Origin: Neopestalotiopsis rosae
Taxonomy: Eukaryota; Ascomycota; Sordariomycetes; Amphisphaeriales; Sporocadaceae
DNA: 64,000 bases
Assembly: GCA_023078685.1 (NCBI GenBank)
Contig: JALGAS010000007.1
Coordinates: forward strand, 2,356,001-2,420,000
Reading direction: 5' to 3'
A program made the position numbers and the translations under genes. How positions within the stretch are numbered: position 1 is the first letter of the stretch; every line of letters starts with the position of its first letter. Below, in pieces: positions 35,122 through 45,245 of the stretch. The notes beneath the pieces were generated by a model. It was given only the letters and a program-made list of their open reading frames with translations. It searched no databases and had not been told where the DNA came from.

Positions 35122-35733
35122 CTAGAAAAGAAAGAAAACCGTCGTTCCTACCACGGTCAGGTATCTCAACCAATAGACATCTTGGAACCCGATCACGATC
35201 CATCCCAAAAGTGGTATGTAGCCTCGTACAAAACCGATCACTTCTTCTTGAGATACCAGCGTACGGTTGCCGGGGTATAAGCTGACATCATCAAAGAGGT
35301 TATTGTCACCTTTGGTGAGAAACAGTTGACTGGGCAAAGGATCAGAAAGTTTGCAGGGATTGGCCAAGGTGCTGATTAATTACCGTTTATGGTACCCCGG
35401 GGCTGGGCGCCCAGAACTCTCATCAAACACCTGGACCACACGGTGTACCATGGGAAGAGGCTCGCCCTGGAACCAAACAACTGGAATATCTCCGGGCTCC
35501 ACTGAACTAACTCGGTTCCACAGCAGCAAGATGTCGCCTCGGTGGAACGCAGGAGCCATGGACTCGGAAACGACGCAGACAATGGGGACCGTTGAGTTGG
35601 TCAGTACGGAAAGTCCCTTCCATGCCATGAAGGCTGTGCTCAATGGTAAGAGGAAGGAGATCAACGCCGAGAGAAGTGATAATAGCTTCCTGCTGAAGCC
35701 TTGTGGCATCTTCTTCGACTTTGTTGTCGCCAT
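35122..35733 (-). CDS. Signal peptidase complex catalytic subunit, SEC11-like
   Basis: Two exons, 35733-35384 and 35329-35122, with a 54-nt intron (GTAATT to GCCCAG), join YHKR to QLFLTKGDNN in frame and give 185 residues. The frame is open to an earlier ATG at 35838; the inner start gives the normal SEC11 size. Visible S26B signal peptidase features are an N-terminal membrane anchor (LLSALISFLLPLSTAFMAWKGL), the catalytic serine in SESMAPAFHRGD, the histidine in MVHRVV, LTKGDNN with the downstream Asp pair, and a C-terminal hydrophobic segment after GFVRGYIPLLGW. It would cleave signal peptides in the ER membrane. The second residue of the SxSM box is Glu, where the family usually has Gly, and the N-terminus is unusual, so this could be a divergent extra copy rather than the sole essential SEC11. 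Confidence 0.85.
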
Positions 35734-36198
35734 CAGATCCACGTGCGTGTTTGGGGAAGAGTGGGCGAGAAGTGCCGTAAATGCAGACAGTCTAGTGACA
35801 GGACCCATCGAGACGATTTGGCTAGAATTTATGCTCAACCCCTGTCACCAGTAATATTTTTAGAAGAACAACTAGTTGGTCTACGTCTCCAAACGGGAAC
35901 AGAGTAATCCATCAACTTGGCATCTCCACTGGTTCTAGCGTACCGGAACAGGTGTACACATCTCAGCGTGCAGGACAACATCATACGCCCAAGCCAACAT
36001 GTTTCCAAAATTGTGCTCAGGAACGGCCCCCATAACGTCATAGGTACCGGTAGGGCTGGAGTTGGTTTCTGCAGCCTTAATGAAATCCTTGCAATGTCTC
36101 ATGGTCCATGGGTATAAAGCCGCGAGAGCATGAGCCTCTTCCTCCTGACAATTATACTCCCGATCAATTAAAGTGGACTACCGTTTTCAGCTTACACC

Positions 36199-36853
36199 AT
36201 GAACATTACGTTGCAAACTCCTACCCCCGCGGTCTTGATGACCGACAAATATGTCTCAACGAGCGAAGTGACGTTCACGGTTCACTGCCATGACAGTACC
36301 TTCAAGAAGGTGACTGTATTCGACAGCAATGAGCAGGAATTGTTTCGTGTCGAAGGATCCGCCTTTGGCACGTCCTGGAGCTGGCGGCGCAAAGTATTGG
36401 ACGCCACGGGCAGGCATCTATACGACTTTCGTCATCACAAGTTTGACAACAAGAACGGTTGGGTCGTGGAGAGCCCAGATGGACAAAAGCTGTGCTCCCT
36501 CGAGCATGCGGCATTTCTGAAAAAGGGCCACGCGGCGATCACTGCCATTGTTCGCACCACCGCCGGAGAGGACGTGCAAATTGAAATGACGCCGATGGAT
36601 CATTCTGCGCTTACCACTACCATTGGCGTTGGGGGCAGCCTTTTCGCGGCCATTACGAAGGTTGAGGACAACAACATCTCATTCAGAGCAGGCAAAAACA
36701 GGAGCGTGTGGAGTGTTCGAGCGGCTCCTGGCGTCGATCTTAGCTTGGTATGGCCATTTTGACGTATAAAAACAGAATATTATGCTGACAAGATCAAAGC
36801 TTCTGGCCATGGCACTATGCCGAGCGGAGATGGGACATGTCTGGAAGAATTGA
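36199..36853 (+). CDS. LURP-one-related (tubby C-terminal-like) protein
   Basis: Two exons, 36199-36747 and 36800-36853, with a 52-nt intron (GTATGG donor, TGCTGAC branch site, AAAG acceptor), give 200 residues. The second exon adds LLAMALCRAEMGHVWKN, the expected C-terminal hydrophobic helix. The body (KKVTVFDSNEQELFRVEG, KVLDATGRHLYDFRHH) shows the repeating beta-strand pattern of the LOR/DUF567 family, which folds as a 12-stranded barrel around a buried C-terminal helix. The molecular role in fungi is not established; scramblase-like or plasma-membrane-associated roles are known for the superfamily. It is a single-domain protein of normal length. Confidence 0.8.
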
Positions 36854-37358
36854 GTAAACGAGTCGTGAAGCTGTTTTTGGAATTACCGTGTCTGCCAAGT
36901 GAGGAGTCCGATTGATCGTCCATAGATTTATCGATTTATGGGAAGTTTGTTGGTCTTAGTCGTCAGATCATCGCGTCCTGTCAGCTCTTGGCTACATTTA
37001 TTGAAGCTCGGAGTTGTGTGTCTGTCTTGGCTCATATCTTGGCATGGTCTTGAGCCCCACCAAGCTCGCCAAACTGCAAATGCGAGATGATTTTATACTT
37101 TCTTGGACAATCCTTCAGGACAATATCGTGTATGTCACTGTTTGCACTTTTGACGTTTGATACTGATTCAGTGAGAATGATGCAGCGAAAGCCACGCCGG
37201 ACAAGATGATGAAGGATTTCTCGCGATCCTTCTTTTGATGGTGACAGTTTAGCTTGCCCACCAGTGTAGGCGCTGTTATTTAGAACAGATTGAACTGTTA
37301 ATTCTCATCAAGCAAACAGCCTCTTCTTTAGTCGGCATCGAACCCATAGCTTGTCATT
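36854..37358. other. Promoter region of the acyltransferase gene
   Basis: No gene is seen in these 505 bases. Confidence 0.5.
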
Positions 37359-38525
37359 ATGTCGTCTTCATTGCTAGTCCCCGTTGTGTATCTTGCTCTA
37401 CAGTTCTTCGTCTTTCACCTCACTGTGAGAACCTCCAGCAAAAGAGTCAAAACATGCCTTGCACCATTGCTTTTGGCCTTTACCGCCCTCTCATTCACCA
37501 CTTCAAAGGCCTTCTTTCTCATACCATCGCTTGCGAGCCTCTGGGCCCAGTCATTAGCATTGAACATTGTGCACATAATTTCCCTCGTGTTTATCGAAGA
37601 ACACACATCACTTGATCTGGACCAAGCCTCATGGCGAGCAGTTCGGACCACCTACAAGCTATGGAGTAACCCGAGACTCTTGAAAGAGCCAAATTACAAA
37701 GCAGATGATGGAGAAAGACGGTCATGGATTGTCTTTGTCTTGCTTAGAGTGGCCAAACTCCCACTGTACTATTGCCTGCATTTTCACATCATGCCGATGA
37801 TCTATTCTGAAACCATCATTGACATACTCCCCCCCGAGGTGAAGCAGCCTGAGTTGTTCACCAGACTCCATGAAGTCACTGCGCGCGAGGTCGTCCTAAG
37901 ATCTCATGCGGCAGTCTCCTGGATATGGGAAAGCTTGTTATACTTGGACGGCGCCAACGCCATCCTCGCCTCCTTGTCCGTCGTGGTGGGTGGAGACAAG
38001 CCAGAGGAATGGCCCTCACTCTTTGGCAATCCGCTCGAGGCGTGCGGTCTAAGAAATTTCTGGTCGCGGTTCTGGCACCAATTGGCGACACGACCATACA
38101 GGAACTATGGACGCGTCCTCTGTCAAGCCATTGGCCTTCAGGCCAGCACCTCGGCATCGAACACGATTATTGCCTTTACCATCTTCCTCATCTCAGGCGT
38201 CTCTCATGGTGCCGTGAGCTGGCGCCTGGGATACAAGGATTGGTTGGACATACAATGGTTTCTTTTCAACTTTTTGGCTTGTTCATTCGAGATGGTCTTT
38301 CTTTTTACAGTGCGAAGCTTGGCAAAGCAGTTCAGATTGACACGCGAATTGCAAATGATTGAACGTAGCTGGTTCGGGTACACTATTGGTTATATATGGG
38401 TCTTTGGCTTTTTCTTTTGGAGTGTTCCATTTTGGAAATGGCCGCGGTTGTATGGCGGGCTTCTGGAAATGGAGAGGTGGATGTCCATCTTGTCTCGCAT
38501 GACTATTCTGCCACCTACTTCCTAG
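37359..38525 (+). CDS. MBOAT-type membrane acyltransferase (wax-synthase-like)
   Basis: One exon, 388 residues, with about seven or eight hydrophobic segments. The central FGNPLEACGLRNFWSRFWHQ and RPYRNYGRV give the NPL...LR.FW.R.WHQ signature of wax-synthase-domain acyltransferases, and SGVSHG carries the conserved late histidine. Fungal members of this family act in secondary metabolism as membrane acetyl- or acyltransferases on terpenoid or polyketide hydroxyls; trichothecene TRI7 is the named precedent. It is the left-most gene of the enzyme-rich segment. The substrate cannot be told from sequence. The start is the first ATG of the frame, shortly upstream of the first membrane helix. Confidence 0.85.
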   Translation: MSSSLLVPVVYLALQFFVFHLTVRTSSKRVKTCLAPLLLAFTALSFTTSKAFFLIPSLASLWAQSLALNIVHIISLVFIEEHTSLDLDQASWRAVRTTYKLWSNPRLLKEPNYKADDGERRSWIVFVLLRVAKLPLYYCLHFHIMPMIYSETIIDILPPEVKQPELFTRLHEVTAREVVLRSHAAVSWIWESLLYLDGANAILASLSVVVGGDKPEEWPSLFGNPLEACGLRNFWSRFWHQLATRPYRNYGRVLCQAIGLQASTSASNTIIAFTIFLISGVSHGAVSWRLGYKDWLDIQWFLFNFLACSFEMVFLFTVRSLAKQFRLTRELQMIERSWFGYTIGYIWVFGFFFWSVPFWKWPRLYGGLLEMERWMSILSRMTILPPTS

Positions 38526-38978
38526 GCGTTGTTGAGAAACTGATTTTAAATGCCAAGCGACTGCTGAATTATACTACTTGGACTTGTATTCTTGATTTGC
38601 TTCTGTTCGCAAGACCAACTTGGATGCACGCAGTGTGTAGAATGAGATTTTAAGGTGTCGTGGCGCCGAGAACTATACTAAACATATGCAGGAACAAGGC
38701 CCGCCATGCATGTTTAGCGGGATACTACCAGCGGGATGGGTTTGAGTGGCTTCGGGCAACTAAAAGACCTAAAGCACAGGCACTTTTCTGAGACAGAAAT
38801 AAGTTGCAATAAGTGACAACCATTTTCAGCAAAACGATGTACTAATCTAGATCATATCTACTACCTCCCGAACATGGGCAGTCTTTGTGAACTCGATCTT
38901 TCAAAATATACATAGGCACAGAAGAGTTCAGGACCGGTATTCCATCCGTCCCTTGTAAGCCATGAGGCGACCGACATT
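38526..38978. other. Region between convergent genes
   Basis: Only 3' flanks are expected here; no further feature is seen. Confidence 0.5.
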
Positions 38979-39989
38979 CTAGAATTGCTGGATAAATCTG
39001 GCTTCATTATTCCATAACTCAGTTGTGACCGTGAATGCAGGGTGCCCATCAAAGCCGTGAGGCACCCCAGGGTAGATATTGAATTGCACTTTGACGTCTT
39101 GCGATGCGAGCTTCATTGCAAAGCTTATAGTCTCTTCACGGAACAAGTCCAGGCCGCCGACACTCAGGTGCGTCGGCGGGAGTCCGTGCAAATCCTCGAC
39201 GCGGCCTGGCGCGGCCGTATGCGGTACTGTATCAATCGCCAGGTGATTGCGAGTGGACTGGCCTCCCGTCTTGTCGGAACGGCCCAAGTACGCGCCCCAG
39301 ACCATGGCGTTGCTGCTGGGACTCCAGGTCAAGTACGGCAGGCGGGGGTCTGCAGGGTCCATTTGGGTCCGATCATCCAGCATTGGGTACCGGAGCACCA
39401 GCGCCGCGATTGGAGGCGAAAGACTCTCGTCCTTGGCTTGGAGTGCGGCCGAAGCCATGAGATTGCCGCCTGCACTTTGGCCGAATGCGACAATGCGGGC
39501 TGGATCGACCCTGAAATCGCCAGCGTGGGCCTGCAGCCAGGTAATGGTAGAATAAACGTCTTGCAGTGCGGCAGGATAAGGGGGCTCCGGTGCCAGGCGG
39601 TAGTCTGGAGCGAATACTTGGGTCGCCGTCTGTTCAGCGAATTGGGCAATCATGTTGAGACTGATGTCGACGCTGCCGGCAATCAGGCCGCCCCCAAAAC
39701 CGTAAATGACTGCTCTTTGCGACTTCTCTGAGCTCCACTGTACACTGAGAGGCACAAATCTGGTGACTTTGAATTCGGTGCCATCAGTAGACGTGACTGT
39801 ACTGACAGTGGTTGTCATTCCCGCCGGAAATGGGAGTGCATTTGACGCTGCCTCTGTAGCGGCGTTGATAGTGGCTCTAATAGCGGACAAGTCCGTCGCA
39901 GGTGGTGCTGGCGTAGGCGTCTTGCCGCCCAGCAGCGCCCGGTATTCCGAGTGGACAAAAGGCGGGTAAGTCATGGTGGCAAATTTCAA
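38979..39989 (-). CDS. Alpha/beta-hydrolase, hormone-sensitive-lipase (HSL) type
   Basis: One exon, 336 residues (an inner ATG at 39974 is an alternative start). Family landmarks: YGFGGGLIAGSVD at the oxyanion-loop position, DYRLAPEPPYPAALQD, the nucleophile elbow GQSAG, then VGGLDLF with the acid and GVPHGFD with the catalytic histidine. The triad Ser-Asp-His is therefore complete. The usual HGGG oxyanion motif reads FGGG, with the first His replaced by Phe. Expected activity is ester hydrolysis of a small acyl ester, possibly opposing the neighbouring acyltransferase. No signal peptide is seen, so the protein is probably cytosolic. Confidence 0.88.
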   Translation of the reverse strand: MKFATMTYPPFVHSEYRALLGGKTPTPAPPATDLSAIRATINAATEAASNALPFPAGMTTTVSTVTSTDGTEFKVTRFVPLSVQWSSEKSQRAVIYGFGGGLIAGSVDISLNMIAQFAEQTATQVFAPDYRLAPEPPYPAALQDVYSTITWLQAHAGDFRVDPARIVAFGQSAGGNLMASAALQAKDESLSPPIAALVLRYPMLDDRTQMDPADPRLPYLTWSPSSNAMVWGAYLGRSDKTGGQSTRNHLAIDTVPHTAAPGRVEDLHGLPPTHLSVGGLDLFREETISFAMKLASQDVKVQFNIYPGVPHGFDGHPAFTVTTELWNNEARFIQQF

Positions 39990-40196
39990 TAACAGATAAT
40001 CAAATTCATCGTGACTTCATTTTACAGAAGAAGAGAAATCCGACTTGATCTATATTTTCAATCGGGGCCTTGCTACAAAGTCGTACCATATCTGCAGGTT
40101 TGCTGTTGGCTGCAGTGCTGAGATGCGGATCCTTCCCCGCCAGCCCCGGCTGTCGCATTCCCCAGCAGCCTGCACGCCCAGCGCACACAGTAAAGC

Positions 40197-41243
40197 CTAG
40201 AGCAACCAATATCCTACAGGTTTTCTGATCCAAGACTTCCACTGATGAGATTCCAAATAATTGAGCTGAATCTGGTTGATCTTTACTTCGTCGCCGAGCC
40301 CGCGTGTAACTAGTCCTCCTAGAGTTCTATTAACAACCGAACATTGCTTGATAATGGATGAAAAAATAGGTACTCACCTGTTATCAGCATGTCAGCACCT
40401 GTTGTAAATGCTGAAGCGTCGCTCAGTAGATAACAGACCATAGGCGTCAGATCTTCTGGCACCCCGAGACGTTGCAATGGTGCCCCATTCTGGTACCAAT
40501 CGAGAACAGCTCGCTTTTCTCCTTCTAGACGAGCAAGAAGAGGTGTTCTGGTAGCTCCTGCAATATGGTCAATACGGTTCCTTATTCAACTAGAGGCTAG
40601 ATACATTACCTGGCGAGATGGAGTTGACTCTAATACCATACTGGCCCAGCTCTCCGGCTAGCGGGCCCACCAATCCCTTGATCGCAGCTTTGCTTGCATT
40701 GTAGGATGACTGCGGCTGCACAGGAACATAGAGACCTTGGCCATTCATGCTGGAAATGGCAACAATGCTTCCAGGTATTTTCTCATCGACAAAGTGGCGT
40801 GCCAGCAACTTGATAACCCAGAATGTGCCCATAATATTCATATTCAACGTCCGCTGCGTGCTTTCCCAATCAGCTTCTAGCAATGGTTTGTCAACACAGA
40901 TACCAGCTGCTGTCAGCGCACCATGCAGTCGTCCAAGAGTCTGAACACAATGCGCAAACGCCTCCTCCAAGGACGTCTGATCTGTTACATCACCCTGTAT
41001 GTATACTGTTGGGATGCCATAACGTTTACCCAAGGCATGGAATTCTGGCACAGGCTCTGGAGCCGAGTCGATGACTGCAACACCACCACCAAGCTGAGCG
41101 ATTGCCTTTACACAAGCGAAACCAATGCCTCTCCCGCCACCAGTGATGAGGAAGTTCTTCTTGGAGAGATCGAACCGATCGGTGACTTTCGTTTCGCCAA
41201 GGGCATTCACCTCGATAGAATCCATAGTGTATGTCTTGCTCAA
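40197..41243 (-). CDS. Short-chain dehydrogenase/reductase
   Basis: Three exons, 41243-40610, 40557-40378 and 40318-40197, with introns of 52 and 59 nt, give about 311 residues. The Rossmann motif is GGGRGIG, the NAG-equivalent reads AAGIC, and the catalytic Ser (ISSMNG) with YNASK (YxxxK) is present. PGATRTP and TGADMLITGG follow as in classical SDRs. The last 30 residues after GGLVTRGLG are atypical, so the third exon may be wrong and the protein may end soon after exon 2. It is an NAD(P)H-dependent oxidoreductase of unknown substrate. It is divergent from the dead aldo/keto reductase, with a 550-bp shared intergenic region. Confidence 0.85.
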
Positions 41244-41794
41244 TGTGAAAGACTCAAGTCAAGATTGAGACAGGACCTCATGGTGATGGAACAGCTCTCA
41301 TTCGGGCTATATGTTATGACTTCGGAATCGCATCCGATATACGATTGTATTCATGATAATGACTCAATAGAGATGGAAGATACAGTCAGTAGGCAACCCG
41401 TCTCACACAACTCCAGGTTTTCTGCCGCCCCATGGCTAAGATTGCCTAGCGAGGACTTTTACGCCATGTTTCCCCCGATAGACTTTGTGCAATACTTGGC
41501 AGCTATAAAAGATGGCAGAACAGATGTTTGTATACACCCCGCATCAGCGATATCTCCGATTCAACAACGGGAGTGCTTCCGGGCTCGCGCAAGATAAACT
41601 TTAACCGTTTACGGAAGGTCGACAATTGAACAAATCGGATCGACTGCCGAAAAAGATTACCTTGTTCAAATGATGACTCTGGTTTGTATACAAAAGCAAA
41701 TTCACGAACCCTTTTCAATTCCGACTCACCACTGGCAATAGCAAGCACATTCAGCTATATCATCCTTATCCACTCCGCAACCGGACTAGGTGTC
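41244..41794. other. Shared promoter region of the SDR and the dead aldo/keto reductase
   Basis: This is the divergent intergenic region; short frames crossing it have no domain. No binding site is claimed. Confidence 0.5.
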
Positions 41795-42795
41795 ATGACA
41801 AACACAGAGAAACGCAAGCTACCCCGCGTCATCTTGGGTCTTTTGACTTTTGGACCTGAGGGATCGCAGAAGTACAGCGCCAGAATTACCTCCCTGGACG
41901 ACTTCAACCAATGTCTCGACTACTTCCAATCGCGAGGGTATAGTGAAGTGGACACTGCCCGCACATATGTCAACGGTCTCCAGGAAGGATGGACCAAGCT
42001 TACCAACTGGCGTCAACGAAACCTTGTCTTGGCGACAAAGTGGTACCCCTACCAGCCTGGAGAACACGCCAAAGGCATCGTCAAGGAAAAGCTTTTTGAA
42101 AGCTTGCGGGAGTTGGGAAGTGATTGCGTTGACATATTTTACTTGCATGCGCCAGATCGGTCTGTTCCCTTTGAAGAGACGCTTGAAGCTTGCAATGAAT
42201 TGTACAAAGAGGGAAAGTTCAAGCAGTTGGGCCTCAGCAACTACGCAGCGTGGGAGGTCGCCGAGATATGGAACATTGCGAACGAGCGGGGCTGGGTCAA
42301 GCCAACGGTCTACTAAGCCATGTACAACTGCTTGACGCGTGCGATCGACGAGGAGCTGGTACCATGCTGCCGGAAATATGGTCTCGATATTGTCGTCTAC
42401 AATCCCCTGGCGGGGGTGTTCTCAGTGGCAGGTACAAGAGCCAAGAGATCCCGGATGACGGTGGACGATATTCGCAATCTGACCCGGTGATTGGCAAAAT
42501 GTACCGCCAGAGGTACTTCAAAGATTCCAACTTTGAAGCCTTGAAGATCATTCAGCCAGTTGCGGACAAGCATGGGCTAACTTTATTGGAAATTGCCTTT
42601 CGCTGGTTGGTACATCACAGCAAACTCAAGGTGATTGACGGCAACGATAGTGTGATCATAGGAATTAGCTCTTTAGGCCAGCTTGAGAGCAACTTGAACA
42701 ATTTGGAGAAGGGTCCTCTCCCGGAAGAGGTCGTTGAGGTTCTCAATCAGGCTTGGCAGATTACCAAACCGTCTTGCTCTTTGTATTGGAGATAG
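41795..42795 (+). pseudogene. Aldo/keto reductase (AKR7, aflatoxin-aldehyde-reductase-like), inactivated
   Basis: The frame from 41795 gives a good AKR barrel: VILGLLTFGPEG, EVDTARTYVNG with catalytic Asp and Tyr, ATKWYP with Lys and YLHAPD with His. It then hits TAA at 42314-42316 exactly where the family has Gln (PTVY-Q-AMYNCLTRAI). Past the stop the frame is lost again at the G run 42411-42415: NPLAG must continue GVLSGRYKSQ in the next frame, which then runs cleanly to the stop at 42795 (VIIGISSLGQLESNL, cofactor-binding region). One nonsense C-to-T change plus one missing G in a homopolymer means a pseudogene, unless both are assembly errors. Confidence 0.85.
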
Positions 42796-43731
42796 AGACT
42801 TCGATAGCTCCTGAAACACAGCTCAACTTTGCCCTTCCAGTTGAGTATTACAGTACCTGAAGAAATATTATCGAGTCGCATGCTATATTTTGAATTGGTC
42901 GTATCGTCCCGTCAATGCCTCTTCCTATCTGATGATTGCGACCTTTCTTACAAAGGAGTTACAGGAGCAAATATGTTCAACTGTATCTTGCATGTTTGAG
43001 ATCGTGTTCGCTGATATATCTCTTAGCGAACGATCTTGCACCGAGTGGAGAGTCCGCGACATCACGTGTCTCCTCTGCTGCGCCAGTCGGAATGTGCCCG
43101 ATCCGGTGCGGCTGAAAGACCTTGGCCCTCAACATGCACGAACGAGGACACAATGCGCCAAATACCAAATGCGTATCCGGACTTCTAGTCAACGACGATT
43201 GTTTTAGATACTAAACTTCGGGAAGTAGCCTCATGTTGAGCTCCTGTATTGCAGATGTCCAACAAAATACGATTGAATCAAAGGTACATAGCTAAATGTG
43301 AAGATGGGACCAGCCACACACTGTTTGGATACTTCACGGCTACTCAAACGATTCAAGTCGGAAACACGCAATGCTAATATTATAGCTCTTCTATCCGTTC
43401 AGCCTCTAACAAATTCTGGCTGAGAATTGCAGAGGTTACACAGTAATAGAGTTCTAGTAAGTACAATTGCAAAATATATATCAGGAATTCATGGTACTGC
43501 ATCTTGCAATAATTCGTCTATAAGTAGTAGAGTGTAGATGCGGCTGTGTCGGCCATAAGAAAAGACCACGATAATATATGTTATTCCTTGCTTCTGTATT
43601 GCCCATATTGACCCTCCTTGAAATGCAACAACTATATGAGTGTACGGAAAGGAAAAAATGTCTTGAAAAACAAAGAGTGGCTTGTCAAAGTGCCGTGTGC
43701 GCTTCTTCTCCTTTCCTCAGACTTCTCTGGA
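42796..43731. other. Region between convergent genes
   Basis: AT-rich 3' flanks; no supportable gene. Confidence 0.5.
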
Positions 43732-44517
43732 TTAGATTTGACTGTCGCCAGCCATAACAGCAGCACCCGCGTGTGGAATCTTATCAGGACAGATATCAAT
43801 ACCGAACTGAGAGATGTTCGGGCTGGTCACGCGGCATCGAGCCACCACTGTGTCTGTTGAGAGTCTGCTGACTGTGAAGCGAGCGGAATAGTAATTGTAG
43901 TCCCTCAAGAATGCGGTGAGTTGACTAATAATGCCATTCCAATTGCCTTGATCGAGGGCGGTGCTTTGCCCACATGCCGCCTTGCAAGTCACTTTGATGC
44001 CACGCGTGGGGAAAGTGTATTTGTTGTTTCCGCTGTTCAGAGGGACGCTGTTAAGCCCCGTACTCGGACAAGTGTCTGGTTGAGCGGCGAATGTAGCGGG
44101 CTGAGTGCAGGACGAGCCTTGACCAAGATCTCCGCTATTGTATGCGCCTTGCTGTGTGTTCGTACCGCTTAACGCGATTGTATTCTCGAGATTGGGATTG
44201 GAAGCAGCGCGAACGCCCTCAGCTACCGCATATGATGCCCACTTGATTGCACTGTCAACGCACGTAAAGCCAGAGTAAGTGCTTCCACGAAGGGTGCATG
44301 TTGCTGACGAAGCCCATGTCGAAAAGTTTTTAGTAGGGTTGTTGCCAAAGGCATTGCCGTCTAGCTGCAGAATGCTTTTGTATGAGAAGTGCATGGAATC
44401 GTCACCGTCGAGGTTTTCAACACCAAGATGATCTGCGGTCTCATCGTAACCTCTCGCGGAGACCGTCATCACCAGCGGGATCACAGAGATCAGAGCTTGG
44501 AAAGGGATTAATAACAT
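43732..44517 (-). CDS. Secreted cysteine-containing protein of unknown family
   Basis: One exon, 261 residues. It has an N-terminal signal peptide (MLLIPFQALISVIPLVMTVSARG) and eight cysteines in the mature region (TCTL, TCVD, SCTQ, TCPS, TCKAACG, RCRV, ICPD), consistent with four disulphides. There are several potential N-glycosylation sites (NFS, NIS) and no membrane anchor. A TATTTAAAAG box on the minus strand at 44604-44613 lies about 90 nt upstream of the ATG, supporting this start. I do not recognise a family, so an extracellular role is all that can be inferred. Confidence 0.75.
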   Translation of the reverse strand: MLLIPFQALISVIPLVMTVSARGYDETADHLGVENLDGDDSMHFSYKSILQLDGNAFGNNPTKNFSTWASSATCTLRGSTYSGFTCVDSAIKWASYAVAEGVRAASNPNLENTIALSGTNTQQGAYNSGDLGQGSSCTQPATFAAQPDTCPSTGLNSVPLNSGNNKYTFPTRGIKVTCKAACGQSTALDQGNWNGIISQLTAFLRDYNYYSARFTVSRLSTDTVVARCRVTSPNISQFGIDICPDKIPHAGAAVMAGDSQI

Positions 44518-44603
44518 CTTGTAGAGGAAAGTCGAGGTGGGTGCAGACTCTGATTTGGGGCTAAAACTCAGAAAAGGAATTCGGAAAAGAGGTAGGTCAA
44601 AGG

Positions 44604-44613
44604 CTTTTAAATA
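44604..44613 (-). promoter_or_regulatory. TATA-like box of the secreted-protein gene
   Basis: TATTTAAAAG on the minus strand, 87-96 nt upstream of ATG 44517. Confidence 0.5.
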
Positions 44614-45245
44614 GTGGAAGACTGAGCATTGTGAGCGGTAGTAGATGTCTCTTACCTAGGATCCCCCAATATTGGGGCCTCGATGTCACGCACCTGAAGA
44701 ACTTGAATGGCAGGTCTGGTGGCAGGGCCACCGTGTGTTGTAATTGTAAGCTGGTGAGCTTGTATGCATGGAGCTCACCAGATGACTACATATCTACGGG
44801 ACCATGGGACCGGACCAACGGGATGGCCACTGCCATCACACTCGAGACACAAACGTCGGTATATACTCGGATTGGCATGGTTTCCATGTAAATGATCCAG
44901 TCTTTAAGCAACAATTCAAACTATGCGGATCTCTAACACTGGCGGAAGGGTATGATCTGGGACAACTGTGGGAGGAGCAAAGCTTTCAGTTCGTAGTAGA
45001 TGGTGGCGTCAAGGTTGGGATAGCTAAACGGTTTATTCGAGATATCGAAAGATGGGCAACAGACTATGATAGCTAGACACTGTCTAAAAATAGGCGTCTG
45101 TTCCAGACTCATTCCTCTCGGATACCAACGTTAGCAAGAGGATGACACGTATTCCATCCCATTTTACGCAAGCGATCACGATCGTTTTTTCCCTCGTTAT
45201 AAAACAGCATCGTGCCACGTCAAGCCTGTGTCGGGCCCGTCTGAT
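44614..45245. other. Intergenic stretch with a perfect hairpin and a possible gene fragment
   Basis: CTGGTGAGCT (44751-44760) and AGCTCACCAG (44772-44781) form a perfect 10-bp inverted repeat with an 11-nt loop. A frame ending at 45076 (LTLAEGYDLGQLWEEQSFQFVVDGG) looks protein-like but has no clear start or family, and may be a relic. Confidence 0.4.

Noticed and set aside
39042..39731. 229-codon antisense frame over the alpha/beta-hydrolase
   Set aside because: The minus-strand frame has complete catalytic motifs; the plus frame has none.
44804..45076. 90-codon frame with protein-like C-terminal half
   Set aside because: No clear start or homologous family; kept only as a possible relic in the intergenic note.
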